Positions 1 through 10,128 of a DNA stretch of 64,000 nt are shown in pieces (position 1 is the stretch's first letter; the number at the start of each line of letters is the position of its first letter). The notes under the pieces are model-generated. The model was given only the letters and a program-made list of their open reading frames with translations, made no database searches and had not been told where the DNA came from. The DNA comes from Gilliamella sp. wkB308 (lineage in GTDB: Bacteria; Pseudomonadota; Gammaproteobacteria; Enterobacterales; Orbaceae), in assembly GCF_001690185.1 (NCBI RefSeq), contig NZ_LZGN01000003.1, positions 92,162-156,161 on the forward strand, given 5' to 3'. The position numbers and the translations under genes were made by a program.

Positions 1-2540
1 GGCAGTTTGAATTGATCCTGATACCAATAATCAGGGAACTGAGTTAAATCAACCAATTGTGCTGATTGGTTAATTAACATCTGTTTTTCAAAATTGAGAA
101 AATCAGGTGAAGTTTTTTGCTTTTGCTTCCACCAATTGTCAAAATGTTTAACTGAAACAATTGATTTATCAATACGCTGATCATAGAAATCAAATAACTG
201 ATCATCATCGATTAAAATGTCTTGACGACGGGATTTGTGTTCAAGATCTTCAACTTCATTAATCAATTTTTGGTTTAGTTTATAAAATTTATGATTAGTA
301 ATCCAATCCCCTTCTACCAAAGCATGTCTTATAAAAAAGTGACGGGATAACACAGGATCAATCTGGCTATAATTTACAATTCGATTTTGGACTATAGGCA
401 ATCCAAATAATGTCACTTTTTCATTTGCAATTGTAGTACCTTGTTTTTTTGACCACCTAGGTTCACTGTAACTATATTTCACTAAATGTTTAGCTATAGG
501 TTCAATCCATTCTGCATCAATTTTAGCTACTGTTCTCCCCCATAGTCGGCTGGTTTCAACAAGCTCACTGACAACGCACCATTTAGGTTGAGTTTTAAAC
601 AACACTGAATTCGGAAAAATGGCAAACTTGATATTTCGAGCACCAAGGTATTCGTTTTTTTCAATCTCTTTTAAACCAATGTGTGAAAGTAAACCACTTA
701 ATAAAGCCACATGTAATGATCGATAATCGGCGGGTTGGCTATTGATTGGAAAAGATAATTGTTTAATGGTTTGACGAATTTGAGTGTAGACATCCTGCCA
801 TTCACGAATACGAAGGTAATTTAAATACTCTTTCGGGCATAGCTTTCTAAACTGATTACCCGATAGCTGAGTTTGTTGTTCTTGAATATAATTCCATAAG
901 TTAATAAGTGATACAAAATCAGATTCCTTATCCGCAAAACGCTTATGTTTTTCATCAGAAGCTTGCTGTTTGTCAAAAGGCCGTTCTCTTGGGTCTTGAA
1001 TTGACAACGCTGCGGTTACAATCAAAACTTCTTTAGTGCAACCTAATCGTCTTGCTTCAACTAGCATTCTGGCTAATCTAGGATCAATAGGTAATTGTGC
1101 CAAAATTTTGCCAATTTGAGTTAAATGATATTGATGATGCTTGGTGAATATGGCACCAAGTTCTTCTAATAAACGAATTCCATCACGTATATATTTTGAA
1201 TCGGGAGCTTCGACAAAAGGAAATGCAGCTATATCACCCAAACCTAACGATGTCATTTGTAATATGACAGAAGCGAGATTTGTACGTAAGATTTCAGGCT
1301 CAGTAAATTCAGGGCGAGATAAAAAATCTTGCTCATCATAAAGACGAATACAGATACCATCTGAAGTACGTCCACATCGACCTTTTCGTTGATTAGCTGA
1401 TGCCTGCGATATGGGTTCAATCGGTAAACGCTGAACTTTAGTGCGATAACTGTAGCGACTTATTCTGGCCAATCCAGGATCGATGACATATTTAATTCCG
1501 GGTACGGTTAAGGAAGTTTCTGCGACATTGGTAGCAAGCACAATGCGCCGTTTAGAATGTGGTTGAAAAATACGGTTTTGCTCGGAAGCAGATAACCTAG
1601 CGTATAATGGTAATATATCGGTATGACGTAATTCAAGGTTGTTTAATGTATCGGCTAAATCACGTATTTCTCGCTCACCAGTTAAAAATATTAAAATATC
1701 ACCTGCGCTTTCTTTTGATAATTCATCAATTGCATCAATGATAGGTTGAAAATCACTATTTTTGTTAATCTCTTTGTCATCTTTGTTATCACACACTGGC
1801 GGACGATATCTTACCTCGACAGGATAAGTTCTTCCTGATACTTCTATAATAGGCGCATGATTAAAATGGTTAGAAAATCGCTCAACATCAATGGTTGCAG
1901 ACGTTATGATCACTTTCAAATCAGGGCGTTTAGGTAATAATTGTTTCAAATATCCCAAAATAAAATCGATATTAAGGCTACGTTCATGAGCTTCATCGAT
2001 AATGATAGTATCGTATTGCAATAAAAGTTTATCTTTTTGAATTTCAGCCAGCAAAATGCCATCAGTCATTAATTTTATCAATGTGGTATCACTAACCTGA
2101 TCAGAAAATCTGACTTTATAACCGACTAACTGCCCTATTTCGGTATCCAACTCTTCCGCTATGCGATTGGCGACAGAACGGGCTGCAAGTCGTCTTGGTT
2201 GGGTATGTCCAATATATCCTTTTACACCTAAACCTAGTTCTAAACAGATTTTAGGAATTTGTGTTGTTTTACCGGATCCTGTTTCACCCGCAATAATTAC
2301 CACTTGGTGCTGTTGAATCGCATGGTAAATTTCTGCTTTCTTTTCAGCCACAGGTAAATTAGACGGATATTTAATCTGTGCAGGTAAAGATGTCAATCTT
2401 GCTTGATAATGTGAAACAGCTTGAGTTACCGCTAAATTGATTTTTGCTAGATCTTGATTATTCTTAGCAAGCTTCAATATCTTATGTTTGTCTAAGAAAG
2501 TCATTGATTCTAGAAATTTAATTTGCTGTTGAGATAACAT
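1..2540 (-). CDS. hrpA: ATP-dependent RNA helicase HrpA, 5' part (runs off left edge)
   Basis: DEAH-box RNA helicase of the HrpA family, which in E. coli rescues stalled ribosomes and processes mRNA. The frame is open from the ATG at 2540 to the window edge, about 846 codons; the family is about 1300 residues, so the C-terminal third lies outside. In order: Walker A GETGSGKTTQIPK at about residue 85, TQPRRLAA, the DEAH box in IIDEAHERSLN, SATID, then helicase C motifs with TNVAETSLTVPG and QRKGRCGR, followed by the winged-helix/HA2 region. Start MLSQQQIKFL matches the short N-terminal helix seen before the helicase core. It is transcribed away from the hslJ-like gene, with 73 bases between the two starts. 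Family assignment is firm. Confidence 0.95.
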   Translation of the reverse strand, partial: MLSQQQIKFLESMTFLDKHKILKLAKNNQDLAKINLAVTQAVSHYQARLTSLPAQIKYPSNLPVAEKKAEIYHAIQQHQVVIIAGETGSGKTTQIPKICLELGLGVKGYIGHTQPRRLAARSVANRIAEELDTEIGQLVGYKVRFSDQVSDTTLIKLMTDGILLAEIQKDKLLLQYDTIIIDEAHERSLNIDFILGYLKQLLPKRPDLKVIITSATIDVERFSNHFNHAPIIEVSGRTYPVEVRYRPPVCDNKDDKEINKNSDFQPIIDAIDELSKESAGDILIFLTGEREIRDLADTLNNLELRHTDILPLYARLSASEQNRIFQPHSKRRIVLATNVAETSLTVPGIKYVIDPGLARISRYSYRTKVQRLPIEPISQASANQRKGRCGRTSDGICIRLYDEQDFLSRPEFTEPEILRTNLASVILQMTSLGLGDIAAFPFVEAPDSKYIRDGIRLLEELGAIFTKHHQYHLTQIGKILAQLPIDPRLARMLVEARRLGCTKEVLIVTAALSIQDPRERPFDKQQASDEKHKRFADKESDFVSLINLWNYIQEQQTQLSGNQFRKLCPKEYLNYLRIREWQDVYTQIRQTIKQLSFPINSQPADYRSLHVALLSGLLSHIGLKEIEKNEYLGARNIKFAIFPNSVLFKTQPKWCVVSELVETSRLWGRTVAKIDAEWIEPIAKHLVKYSYSEPRWSKKQGTTIANEKVTLFGLPIVQNRIVNYSQIDPVLSRHFFIRHALVEGDWITNHKFYKLNQKLINEVEDLEHKSRRQDILIDDDQLFDFYDQRIDKSIVSVKHFDNWWKQKQKTSPDFLNFEKQMLINQSAQLVDLTQFPDYWYQDQFKL

Positions 2541-2613
2541 AAAGAGTAAAATATTTGTAAGTAATTTTAATTAAATCTATTATAACAAATTTAAACTATC
2601 ATTAGGAGTTAAG

Positions 2614-3033
2614 ATGAAAAAGACATTACTATTAACATCATTATTTGCAGGAGCTTTAGTAGTGACTGGATGTGGAGAATCAAATAAAATTAAAGCTGAA
2701 GATTTATTACATCACCATTTTGTATTGGTAAAAGCCAATGGACAAGATGTTTCTTCAGATAAAGCTGCAGAACTTGAGTTTGGCGAAAATATGAATATTA
2801 CCGGTAAAATGTGTAACCGATTTGTCGCAAAAGTTACGTTAGAAAATGAAACAATCAAAGGTGCAGGCGTTGGTATGACAAAGATGCTTTGCAATGATGA
2901 ACAATTAGATAAGTTAGATGGCATTATTACCCAAATGATTACAGAAGGTGCAAAAGTCAGCTTAAACAAAGATCAATTGACATTGAAAAATGAAAGCAAT
3001 GAACTGATTTATCAACTTAAAGATCTGATGTAA
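2614..3033 (+). CDS. hslJ: HslJ-like META-domain lipoprotein
   Basis: Small outer-membrane-type lipoprotein of 139 residues. Residues 1-20 are a lipoprotein signal peptide with lipobox VTGC, so Cys20 would be lipidated. The rest is a META domain: an extended-strand region, then MCNRF at about residue 68 and a second conserved TKMLC motif near residue 91. That pair of Cys-containing motifs is typical of E. coli HslJ, a heat-inducible protein linked to novobiocin resistance. The start has AGGAG a few bases upstream (TTAGGAGTTAAG then ATG). It stands alone, divergent from hrpA and followed by the pyk leader region. Family assignment is good; the cellular role is not known from sequence. Confidence 0.85.
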   Translation: MKKTLLLTSLFAGALVVTGCGESNKIKAEDLLHHHFVLVKANGQDVSSDKAAELEFGENMNITGKMCNRFVAKVTLENETIKGAGVGMTKMLCNDEQLDKLDGIITQMITEGAKVSLNKDQLTLKNESNELIYQLKDLM

Positions 3034-3198
3034 TCGCAATGAATGTCGTTAAGAACATCTTGCCATTTATATCCGTTAATCAGGATTATTCTTCTTTTGT
3101 TTTCGTCAAATATAATCTAGTTTTTTTGATAAAAAACTTTATTTAAAGTGTGGTTAAGACTATAATAAACACAGATTTTTAAGGATATATATTTTTTG

Positions 3199-3261
3199 AT
3201 GAAAATATTTAATTTTTCAAAGATTGCAGTTAATACAAGTAACTTTTCGGGTTACTGTTAA
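3199..3261 (+). CDS. Possible 20-residue leader peptide in the pykF leader
   Basis: A short frame opens with ATG at 3199 and ends with TAA at 3259-3261, just before the terminator hairpin at 3273. The peptide is MKIFNFSKIAVNTSNFSGYC, with three Phe and three Asn. The stop codon falls in the 3' arm of the first hairpin, so a translating ribosome would disrupt that hairpin. An AAGGA lies 13 bases before the ATG, longer than ideal. This could be a real leader peptide or a chance frame within an sRNA. Confidence 0.3.
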   Translation: MKIFNFSKIAVNTSNFSGYC

Positions 3262-3272
3262 CTTATTACATA

Positions 3273-3299
3273 CCAATGCATGGGCATTGGTTTTTTTTT
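3273..3299 (+). terminator. Intrinsic terminator/attenuator upstream of pykF
   Basis: CCAATGC (3273-3279), four-base loop, GCATTGG (3284-3290), then nine T (3291-3299). This is a textbook Rho-independent terminator placed 68 bases before the pykF start rather than after a gene. Confidence 0.8.
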
Positions 3300-3367
3300 G
3301 CGTGAATATAATTAAAAACAGTTTATTTAAAATTAAACTTCAACCTTAACAACTAGTAGATAATATT

Positions 3368-4780
3368 ATGAAAAAGACAAAAATCGTTTGTACTATTGGA
3401 CCAAAATCAGAATCAAAAGAGATGCTAGCTAAGTTATTAAATGCAGGCATGAACGTAATGCGTTTGAACTTTTCCCATGGTGATTATGAAGAACATGGAA
3501 ATCGTATCAAAAACCTACGTGAAGTCATGCAAGAAACAGGTTTAAAAGCAGCCATTATGCTTGATACTAAAGGTCCTGAAATTCGTACAATTAAATTGGA
3601 AGGTGGGAATGACGTTTCACTAGTTGCAGGTCAAACTTTCACATTCACCACTGACGAAACTGTCATTGGGAACGCTGAGCGCGTAGCCGTGACATATAAA
3701 GGTTTTGCTCAAGATCTTAAAGCGGGGAATCGTGTTCTTGTTGATGATGGCTTAATTGCTATGGAAGTCAAAGAAATTAAAGGTAATGAAGTCATCTGTA
3801 CTGTATTGAATAATGGTGATTTAGGTGAAAACAAAGGTATCAATTTACCTGGTGTTTCAATAAAATTACCGGCACTTGCAGAAAAAGATAAAAATGACCT
3901 TATTTTCGGTTGTGAACAAGGTGTTGATTTTATCGCTGCGTCATTTATTCGCAAACGCTCAGATGTTGAAGATATTCGTGCACATTTGAAATCACATGGT
4001 GGTGAAGAGATTAAAATTATCTCTAAAATTGAAAACCAAGAAGGTTTAGATAATTTTGATGAAATTTTGGAAGCTTCTGACGGTATCATGGTTGCTCGTG
4101 GTGATTTAGGGGTGGAAATTGCGGTTGAAGAAGTTATTTTTGCTCAAAAAATGATGATTCAAAAATGTAATAAAGCATCTAAACCTGTTATTACTGCAAC
4201 TCAAATGCTTGACTCTATGATTAAAAATCCACGCCCTACTCGCGCTGAAGCGGGTGACGTGGCAAATGCAATTATTGACGGAACTGATGCAGTCATGCTT
4301 TCAGGAGAAAGTGCGAAAGGTAAATATCCATTAGAAACCGTTAATGTTATGGCGACTATCTGTAAACGTACTGACATTACGATTCCTGCTTCATTAGAGC
4401 TTACTGCCAAAGAAGAAAAATTACGTATTACTGCGGCTGTTTGTTGTGGTGCGGTAGAAATTGCAGAACGTCTAAGTGCACCTTTAATTGTTGTTGCAAC
4501 ACGTAGTGGTAAATCTGCTCGTGAAGTCCGTCATTATTTCCCTAGAGCGCGTATTTTAGCATTATCATCAAGTCAAAAGACGGTTAATCAATTAGCCCTA
4601 ACAAAAGGTGTTGAGCCAATTTTAATTGATGCTATTAATTCAACAGATGATTTTTACCGTTTAGGTAAAGAGTTAGCTGTAAAAATTTGTGGTTTACAAC
4701 AGGGTGATACTATTGTCATGGTTTCAGGTGCTTTAGTACCAAGTGGAACGACAAATACCACTTCAGTTCACCGCATTTAA
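3368..4780 (+). CDS. pykF: Pyruvate kinase, PykF type
   Basis: Last step of glycolysis: phosphoenolpyruvate plus ADP to pyruvate plus ATP, in the cytoplasm. At 470 residues it has the length of E. coli PykF. The N-terminus [16 protein letters not shown] and the LNFSHG motif start the barrel domain. DTKGPEIRT, the catalytic Lys in ISKIENQEG, the metal-binding [10 protein letters not shown] and [10 protein letters not shown] follow in order. The C-terminal effector domain has [16 protein letters not shown], the fructose-1,6-bisphosphate-binding type. It ends [11 protein letters not shown]. It is monocistronic between a leader terminator and a terminator at 4824. Confidence 0.97.
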   Translation: MKKTKIVCTIGPKSESKEMLAKLLNAGMNVMRLNFSHGDYEEHGNRIKNLREVMQETGLKAAIMLDTKGPEIRTIKLEGGNDVSLVAGQTFTFTTDETVIGNAERVAVTYKGFAQDLKAGNRVLVDDGLIAMEVKEIKGNEVICTVLNNGDLGENKGINLPGVSIKLPALAEKDKNDLIFGCEQGVDFIAASFIRKRSDVEDIRAHLKSHGGEEIKIISKIENQEGLDNFDEILEASDGIMVARGDLGVEIAVEEVIFAQKMMIQKCNKASKPVITATQMLDSMIKNPRPTRAEAGDVANAIIDGTDAVMLSGESAKGKYPLETVNVMATICKRTDITIPASLELTAKEEKLRITAAVCCGAVEIAERLSAPLIVVATRSGKSAREVRHYFPRARILALSSSQKTVNQLALTKGVEPILIDAINSTDDFYRLGKELAVKICGLQQGDTIVMVSGALVPSGTTNTTSVHRI

Positions 4781-4823
4781 GTAAAGTTGCTTTAAAGCAA
4801 AAATTATTTAATATATTTAAATT

Positions 4824-4853
4824 AAAAGCTAGCGATATGCTAGCTTTTTTTTT
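4824..4853 (+). terminator. Terminator of pykF
   Basis: AAAAGCTAGC, five-base loop, GCTAGC, then nine T. It lies 44 bases after the pykF stop codon and before the ppk start. Confidence 0.9.
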
Positions 4854-4905
4854 AAGTTAAGTTATCCTGTATTAAATTTCATTATTGTATTTTAAGAGAT
4901 AAAGA

Positions 4906-6966
4906 ATGCTACAAGAAAAAGTGTATTTTCCGAAAGAACTTAGTTGGCTTGCTTTTAATCAACGTGTTTTACAAGAAGCCGCTGACAAGAGTAATCCACT
5001 TATTGAACGTGTTCGATTTTTAGGCATTTATTCCAGCAATCTTGATGAGTTTTATAAAGTACAATACGCCAATCTGAAAAAATACGTATTAATTGAACAG
5101 GAACAAGGTCATTCTGCTACCTCTAATGCTAAGTCATTATTAAGACAAGTTAATCAAAAAGTGATACAGCTTGAACTCCAGTTTGATCAACTTTATAACG
5201 AATTATTACTTGAAATGGCAAGAAATCAAATTTTCTTAATTAATGAAAGACAACTTTCATCTTATCAAGAAGATTGGATAAAAAACTATTATAAACAGAA
5301 TTTAAGACAATACATCACCCCAATATTACTGGATAGTCACACAGAACTTATCCAGTTTTTAAAAGATGATCATGCTTATCTGGCCGTTGAAATTATCTGT
5401 GATGAAAAGATAAGTTATGCCCTGCTTGAGTTACCAACCGACAACGCACCTCGATTTGTACTTTTGCCGTCAGAAGTATCAACCAAAAATAAATCAATTA
5501 TCTTTTTGGATAACATCCTTCGTTATTGTTTATCTGATATCTTTAAAGTCTTTTTTGATGCCACAGAACTCAATGCCTATTCAATCAATATCAATCGAGA
5601 TGCAGAATATGAATTAAATACCGAGTTAGATAGTTTGTTAGAATTAATGTCTCAAGGATTGAAGCAACGATTAACCGCACAACCTGTTCGTTTTACTTAT
5701 CAAAAAGATATGCCTAAAGCATTATTTGAATTGTTAATCAGCAAATTAAGATTAACAGAACAAGATGCCATGCCTGGTGGACGGTATCCCAATTTTAAAG
5801 ATCTAGCTAATTTTCCGGATCTTGGTGGAAAAAATCTTTTGAATAAACGGTTACCGAGTTTAGCTTATAATCGTTTTAAGAAGTTTAGAAATGCGTTTGC
5901 AACAATTAAAGATCGTGATGTACTTCTTTACTACCCTTATTATTCGTTTGGACATGTACTAGAAATTATGCGACAAGCTTCATTTGATCCGGCGGTAACC
6001 CATATTCGCATGAATATCTATCGAGTAGCAAAAGATTCCCGATTTATCCACGCAGCAATTAATGCTGCTAATAACGGTAAAAAAGTCACCGTCGTGGTTG
6101 AACTTCAGGCACGATTTGATGAAGAAGCAAATATTAAATGGGCAAAAAGACTACTAAGTAGTGGAATCAAAGTCATCTATTCACAACCCAAACTCAAAAT
6201 TCATGCCAAACTATTTTTAATCGATCGTCGTGAAGAAAACAAAATTGTTCGATATGCCCATATTGGATCGGGGAATTTCAATGAAAAAACTGCCCGTGTG
6301 TATACAGACTTTTCATTATTAACCGCCGATCCAGCCATCACAGATGAAGTAATAAAAGTGTTTAATTTTATTGAAAATCCATTCAAGCCGGTTTCATTCA
6401 ATCATCTGCTTGTTTCGCCTCAAAATACACGTTTGCGTTTTCATGAGTTTATTGAAAGAGAAATTCAAAATGCGAAAGCTGGAAGACCTTCGGGCATCTA
6501 TTTAAAGCTTAATGCGATCACTGATAAAGAGATGATAGACCAGTTATACCGTGCGTCATGCGAAGGTGTAAAAATTAGAATGATTGTTCGAGGAACCTGC
6601 GTATTAGAGCCACAAATTCCAAATCTGAGTGAAAATATATATGTAACCAGTATCGTCGATCAATATTTAGAACACGCACGGGTTTATATTTTTGAAAATG
6701 ACGGAAAAAAGGATACTTTCATCTCCTCTGCTGATTGGATGCCACGTAATTTGGATAATCGCATAGAAGTAGGTGTGAAGATATTTGATCCTATTTTAAA
6801 ATCAACTATTCATGATATTTTTAATATCCAATGTAATGATAATGTCAAAGCACGAATTATTGATAAAGAAAACATGAATAACTATGTTCAACGTGGTAAT
6901 AAGAAAAAAATTCGAGCACAGCACGCTATTTATGATTATTTAAAACAATTAGAAGCCAAACAATAA
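4906..6966 (+). CDS. ppk: Polyphosphate kinase 1
   Basis: Makes inorganic polyphosphate from ATP, reversibly, at the inner face of the membrane. It has 686 residues, as expected for Ppk1. The N-terminal domain opens [19 protein letters not shown], with the [13 protein letters not shown] motif around residue 45. The phospholipase-D-like catalytic half carries the autophosphorylated His in [11 protein letters not shown] (about residue 433), [18 protein letters not shown] and [22 protein letters not shown] lies before the ATG. It is the first gene of an operon with ppx, 12 bases apart, the same pairing as in E. coli. Confidence 0.97.
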   Translation: MLQEKVYFPKELSWLAFNQRVLQEAADKSNPLIERVRFLGIYSSNLDEFYKVQYANLKKYVLIEQEQGHSATSNAKSLLRQVNQKVIQLELQFDQLYNELLLEMARNQIFLINERQLSSYQEDWIKNYYKQNLRQYITPILLDSHTELIQFLKDDHAYLAVEIICDEKISYALLELPTDNAPRFVLLPSEVSTKNKSIIFLDNILRYCLSDIFKVFFDATELNAYSININRDAEYELNTELDSLLELMSQGLKQRLTAQPVRFTYQKDMPKALFELLISKLRLTEQDAMPGGRYPNFKDLANFPDLGGKNLLNKRLPSLAYNRFKKFRNAFATIKDRDVLLYYPYYSFGHVLEIMRQASFDPAVTHIRMNIYRVAKDSRFIHAAINAANNGKKVTVVVELQARFDEEANIKWAKRLLSSGIKVIYSQPKLKIHAKLFLIDRREENKIVRYAHIGSGNFNEKTARVYTDFSLLTADPAITDEVIKVFNFIENPFKPVSFNHLLVSPQNTRLRFHEFIEREIQNAKAGRPSGIYLKLNAITDKEMIDQLYRASCEGVKIRMIVRGTCVLEPQIPNLSENIYVTSIVDQYLEHARVYIFENDGKKDTFISSADWMPRNLDNRIEVGVKIFDPILKSTIHDIFNIQCNDNVKARIIDKENMNNYVQRGNKKKIRAQHAIYDYLKQLEAKQ

Positions 6967-6978
6967 GGATATCTAAAC

Positions 6979-8502
6979 GTGAAGAAATCTAATGAATATG
7001 CGGTTATCGATCTCGGTTCTAATAGTTTTCATATGATTATTGCACGAATTATTAATGGTGCAACACAGATAATTTATAAAAATAAAAAGAATATACATTT
7101 GGCGACCGGATTAGATGAAAATAATCTATTAAGTGAATCGAGTATTAAACGGGGGATTGAGTGTCTTGAACTATTTGCTGAGCGTTTAAATGGATTTCCT
7201 CCGGAAAATGTGAGAATTGTTGCAACTTACACACTCCGTGTTGCATCAAACAGGAATAAGTTTTTGAAGGCGGCAGCTAAAATATTACCTTACCCTATTG
7301 AAATTATTTCAGGCCAAGAAGAAGCCCGTTTAGTCTATTTAGGTACTATGACTGCCGAACCTACTTCATCAATCGACACTAAATTTGTTATTGATATTGG
7401 CGGTGGTTCAACTGAAATTGCAATTGGCAAAGGCAATGATCTTAAACCTATCATTGTGGCTAGTCGTCCAATGGGCTGTGTAACCTTTAATAAACGTTTT
7501 TTTCCACAACATAAGATTGATGTCGCGTCATTTCAACGAGCAAAACTTGCAGCCGAGCAACAAATTGAAACCATGATTAGTACTATCAAAAAACAGAATA
7601 TTACGATAGCTTTTGGTACATCAGGAACCATTAAATCTATTCACCATATTCTATTAGATCTAGGTGTGAGTGACGGCATTATTACTCCGAAGAGATTAGA
7701 TGATTTAGTCAGTTATGTACTGGACTTTGAAACATTTGATGATATTACCTACCCTTCACTATCCGATGAACGTAAACAGGTTTTTGTGAGTGGACTGGCA
7801 ATATTTTGTGGTGTATTTAACGCATTGGGATTAAATTCGTTGCAGTATAGTTCTAATGCTTTACGTGAAGGGGTTTTGTATGAATTAATCGGTGGCCCTA
7901 ATTATCGAGACATACGTCAAACAACCGCCGAATCTTTATCTAAACACTACAATATCGATCAGCGTCATGCTATGCAAGTTGTCAAAACAGCAAAATACTT
8001 TTTTTTGCAATGGAAAGAGCAAGCACAAATCGATATCCCAATTTGTGTCGAATCCATTTTATATTGGGCAGCACTTTTACATGAAGTAGGATTAAAAATT
8101 AACTTTTCGTCTGTGCATAAACATTCAAGTTACATTCTGCAAAACAGCAATTTGCCGGGATTTAACGAAGAACAACAACTGTTATTATCAACACTCGTTC
8201 GTTATCATCGAAAATCAATTAATATTGAAGCATTTCCATATTTTAGCCTTTTTGAATTTAAACATATTATTTCATTATTACAAATACTCAGACTCTCCAT
8301 TCTGATCAATAATCAACGCTCTACAGAGATTAATTTGAATGCTTTTCGATTAAAGTTAGTTAAAGACAAATTGACCAAAATGACATTCGAAATTGACACT
8401 ACTTTTGTTGAAAGTAATAAATTGATTTTATTAGATTTAGAGCAGGAGCAAAAATATTGGCAGGCCATTAATGATTGGAGTTTATCGATTATTTTGTTAT
8501 GA
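6979..8502 (+). CDS. ppx: Exopolyphosphatase
   Basis: Releases phosphate from the ends of polyphosphate and opposes the product of the upstream ppk. It is a Ppx/GppA ASKHA-fold protein of 507 residues. AVIDLGSNSFHMIIARI at residues 8-24 is the first phosphate-binding loop, and DIGGGSTEIAIG (about 138-149) the second. SGQEEARLVYLG carries the catalytic Glu. The C-terminal HD-like region has ILYWAALLHEVGLKI. The start codon is GTG at 6979, preceded by AAGGAT at the ppk stop. Translation is probably coupled to ppk. A terminator follows. Confidence 0.95.
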   Translation: MKKSNEYAVIDLGSNSFHMIIARIINGATQIIYKNKKNIHLATGLDENNLLSESSIKRGIECLELFAERLNGFPPENVRIVATYTLRVASNRNKFLKAAAKILPYPIEIISGQEEARLVYLGTMTAEPTSSIDTKFVIDIGGGSTEIAIGKGNDLKPIIVASRPMGCVTFNKRFFPQHKIDVASFQRAKLAAEQQIETMISTIKKQNITIAFGTSGTIKSIHHILLDLGVSDGIITPKRLDDLVSYVLDFETFDDITYPSLSDERKQVFVSGLAIFCGVFNALGLNSLQYSSNALREGVLYELIGGPNYRDIRQTTAESLSKHYNIDQRHAMQVVKTAKYFFLQWKEQAQIDIPICVESILYWAALLHEVGLKINFSSVHKHSSYILQNSNLPGFNEEQQLLLSTLVRYHRKSINIEAFPYFSLFEFKHIISLLQILRLSILINNQRSTEINLNAFRLKLVKDKLTKMTFEIDTTFVESNKLILLDLEQEQKYWQAINDWSLSIILL

Positions 8503-8522
8503 GATTTTCATATTTAAAGAAT

Positions 8523-8554
8523 AAAAAAACCGCCAATTTTTTGACGGTTTTTTT
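8523..8554. terminator. Bidirectional terminator between ppx and the DASS transporter
   Basis: AAACCGCCAA, loop TTTT, TTGACGGTTT with one internal mismatch. A T run follows on the plus strand and an A run precedes it, so it can serve both convergent genes. Confidence 0.8.
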
Positions 8555-8583
8555 GTTGTATAGTGTTTAAGATAGGTTATTTA

Positions 8584-10047
8584 TTAACCTAATTCCAACA
8601 TTTTCCACCATAAAAGACCAACGGTAAACACAATGGTTAAGTTAACAACGCTACAAATAAATCCTACTTTCCACCATGTTTTGACCGGAACAAAACCTTC
8701 AGCAAATAACAATGGATTTCGAGCATTGGCAAATTGAGTAATTGAACCAAAAAAGTTGGTACAAATAACTAATGCAAATATCGCAATCATTGGTGGAACA
8801 TGAAGTGCCACGGCTACTGATAAGAATACGGGAAATAGCGCCGCAATATGCGCATTGCCACTAGCAAAGAAATAGTGTAAATAAACATAGGCAATAGACA
8901 AAATAATAATAACTTGAACCCAGCTACTATCAATAAATTGGTTTTCTACTGCACGACCGATAGTATCGCCTAACCATTTTGTAACACCTAGTTTATTGAC
9001 TTGTCCTGCTATCATTAATAATGCCGCAAACCAAATTAATGTATCCCATGCCGCTTTTTCACCTTTCACATCTTCCCAGCTTAGTACACCAGTTAAGATT
9101 AAAATCGTTAAACCAATAAAAGCAGTCGTTGTTGCATCAATACCTAAATAGTCTTTACCGAAAATCCAAAGACCTAATAATAAAATTACCGTACCCCCCA
9201 TGATAATTTCTTTAGCGGTAATTGGTCCCATTTTCTTCAACTCTTCAACGGCTAATCTTGGTGCATCAGGTGTCTTTTTAAGTTCTGGATTGGTTAAAAA
9301 ATAAATGACTAATGGAATTACAATAAAAGAAACCAAACAAGGTACAATAGCGGCAATAAACCATTGTCCCCAGCCCAATGTCACGCCTAATGTTTCTGTA
9401 ACTAATTTTGCAGCTAATAAATTACCGGTAAATGCAGTCAAAAACATCGCTGAGGTAATGTCATTGATATGACTTATGGTTAACATTAAAAAAGTACCAA
9501 TTCGCTTTCTTGATTCATCCTTCGGATTAGAATTGAAGTTAATCGATAGTGCTTCAGCGATTGGATAAATCACACCACCAGCACGAGCAGTCGTACTTGG
9601 AATGGCCGGCGCCAATGCCACATCTGTTACAGCTAAACCATAAGCTAAGCCTAAGGTGTTTTTACCTAAAATTTTAACTAAATAATAAGCAATACGTTTG
9701 CTTAAACCTGTTTTAATAAATCCTCGCGCAATCATAAAAGCAACAACGATCAACCAAATTAAGCTACTATTCAATTCGCTCAATGATATTTTGATTGATT
9801 CGGTTGCATTAGCTGCACCAGATGGTCTTAAAATAGCAAAAACCGTAATGGCTAATAAGCCAATTGCGCCAATTGGCATAATTTCTGCAACAATACAGGC
9901 AATCGTTGCCACAAAAATAATGCTTGTTCGCCAACCTTCTGTACTTATTCCTTGTGGAGGCGAAACAAATACCCATAATATTGCTGAAATAGCAGCAATA
10001 ATTATGAGCGGTAACCATTTTACTGGTGGTTTTTTCACTGCGTTCAT
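8584..10047 (-). CDS. DASS-family carboxylate/anion transporter (CitT/TtdT-like)
   Basis: Inner-membrane carrier of the divalent anion:sodium symporter family (SLC13), 487 residues with about 12 hydrophobic segments. The pattern resembles E. coli CitT/TtdT antiporters, which exchange citrate or tartrate for succinate. Visible family signatures are ALAPAIPSTTARAGG (about residues 145-159), ISHINDITSAMFLTAF, and the C-terminal FFGSITQFANARNPLLFAEG. It is last in a minus-strand cluster behind the fumarate reductase fusion and apbE. By context it would import fumarate or another reducible carboxylate and may export the product, such as succinate. Substrate and mechanism are inferred. The gap to apbE is 81 bases. 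Confidence 0.85.
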   Translation of the reverse strand: MNAVKKPPVKWLPLIIIAAISAILWVFVSPPQGISTEGWRTSIIFVATIACIVAEIMPIGAIGLLAITVFAILRPSGAANATESIKISLSELNSSLIWLIVVAFMIARGFIKTGLSKRIAYYLVKILGKNTLGLAYGLAVTDVALAPAIPSTTARAGGVIYPIAEALSINFNSNPKDESRKRIGTFLMLTISHINDITSAMFLTAFTGNLLAAKLVTETLGVTLGWGQWFIAAIVPCLVSFIVIPLVIYFLTNPELKKTPDAPRLAVEELKKMGPITAKEIIMGGTVILLLGLWIFGKDYLGIDATTTAFIGLTILILTGVLSWEDVKGEKAAWDTLIWFAALLMIAGQVNKLGVTKWLGDTIGRAVENQFIDSSWVQVIIILSIAYVYLHYFFASGNAHIAALFPVFLSVAVALHVPPMIAIFALVICTNFFGSITQFANARNPLLFAEGFVPVKTWWKVGFICSVVNLTIVFTVGLLWWKMLELG

Positions 10048-10128
10048 AATAATTTCCTTCTTTAATGTAAAAACGTAATTAATTCATTTAAAACAATAAA
10101 AGTTTAGCAATTTCATTGTCATTGGTTC

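Larger units (their letters stand above)
3161..3300 (+). ncRNA. Structured leader or small RNA upstream of pykF
   Basis: A perfect -10 hexamer TATAAT at 3161-3166 predicts transcription from about 3173; the -35 region is poor. Downstream lies a two-tier hairpin: AGTTAA (3229-3234) pairs with TTAACT (3258-3263), enclosing AGTAAC (3238-3243) and GTTACT (3251-3256). It is followed by a compact intrinsic terminator. Two readings fit. One is a free sRNA of about 125 nt with a U9 tail, as Hfq-dependent sRNAs have. The other is a 5' leader that attenuates pykF. A second TATAAT at 3307-3312, after the terminator, could give pykF its own promoter. Not matched to any known RNA family. Confidence 0.45.
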
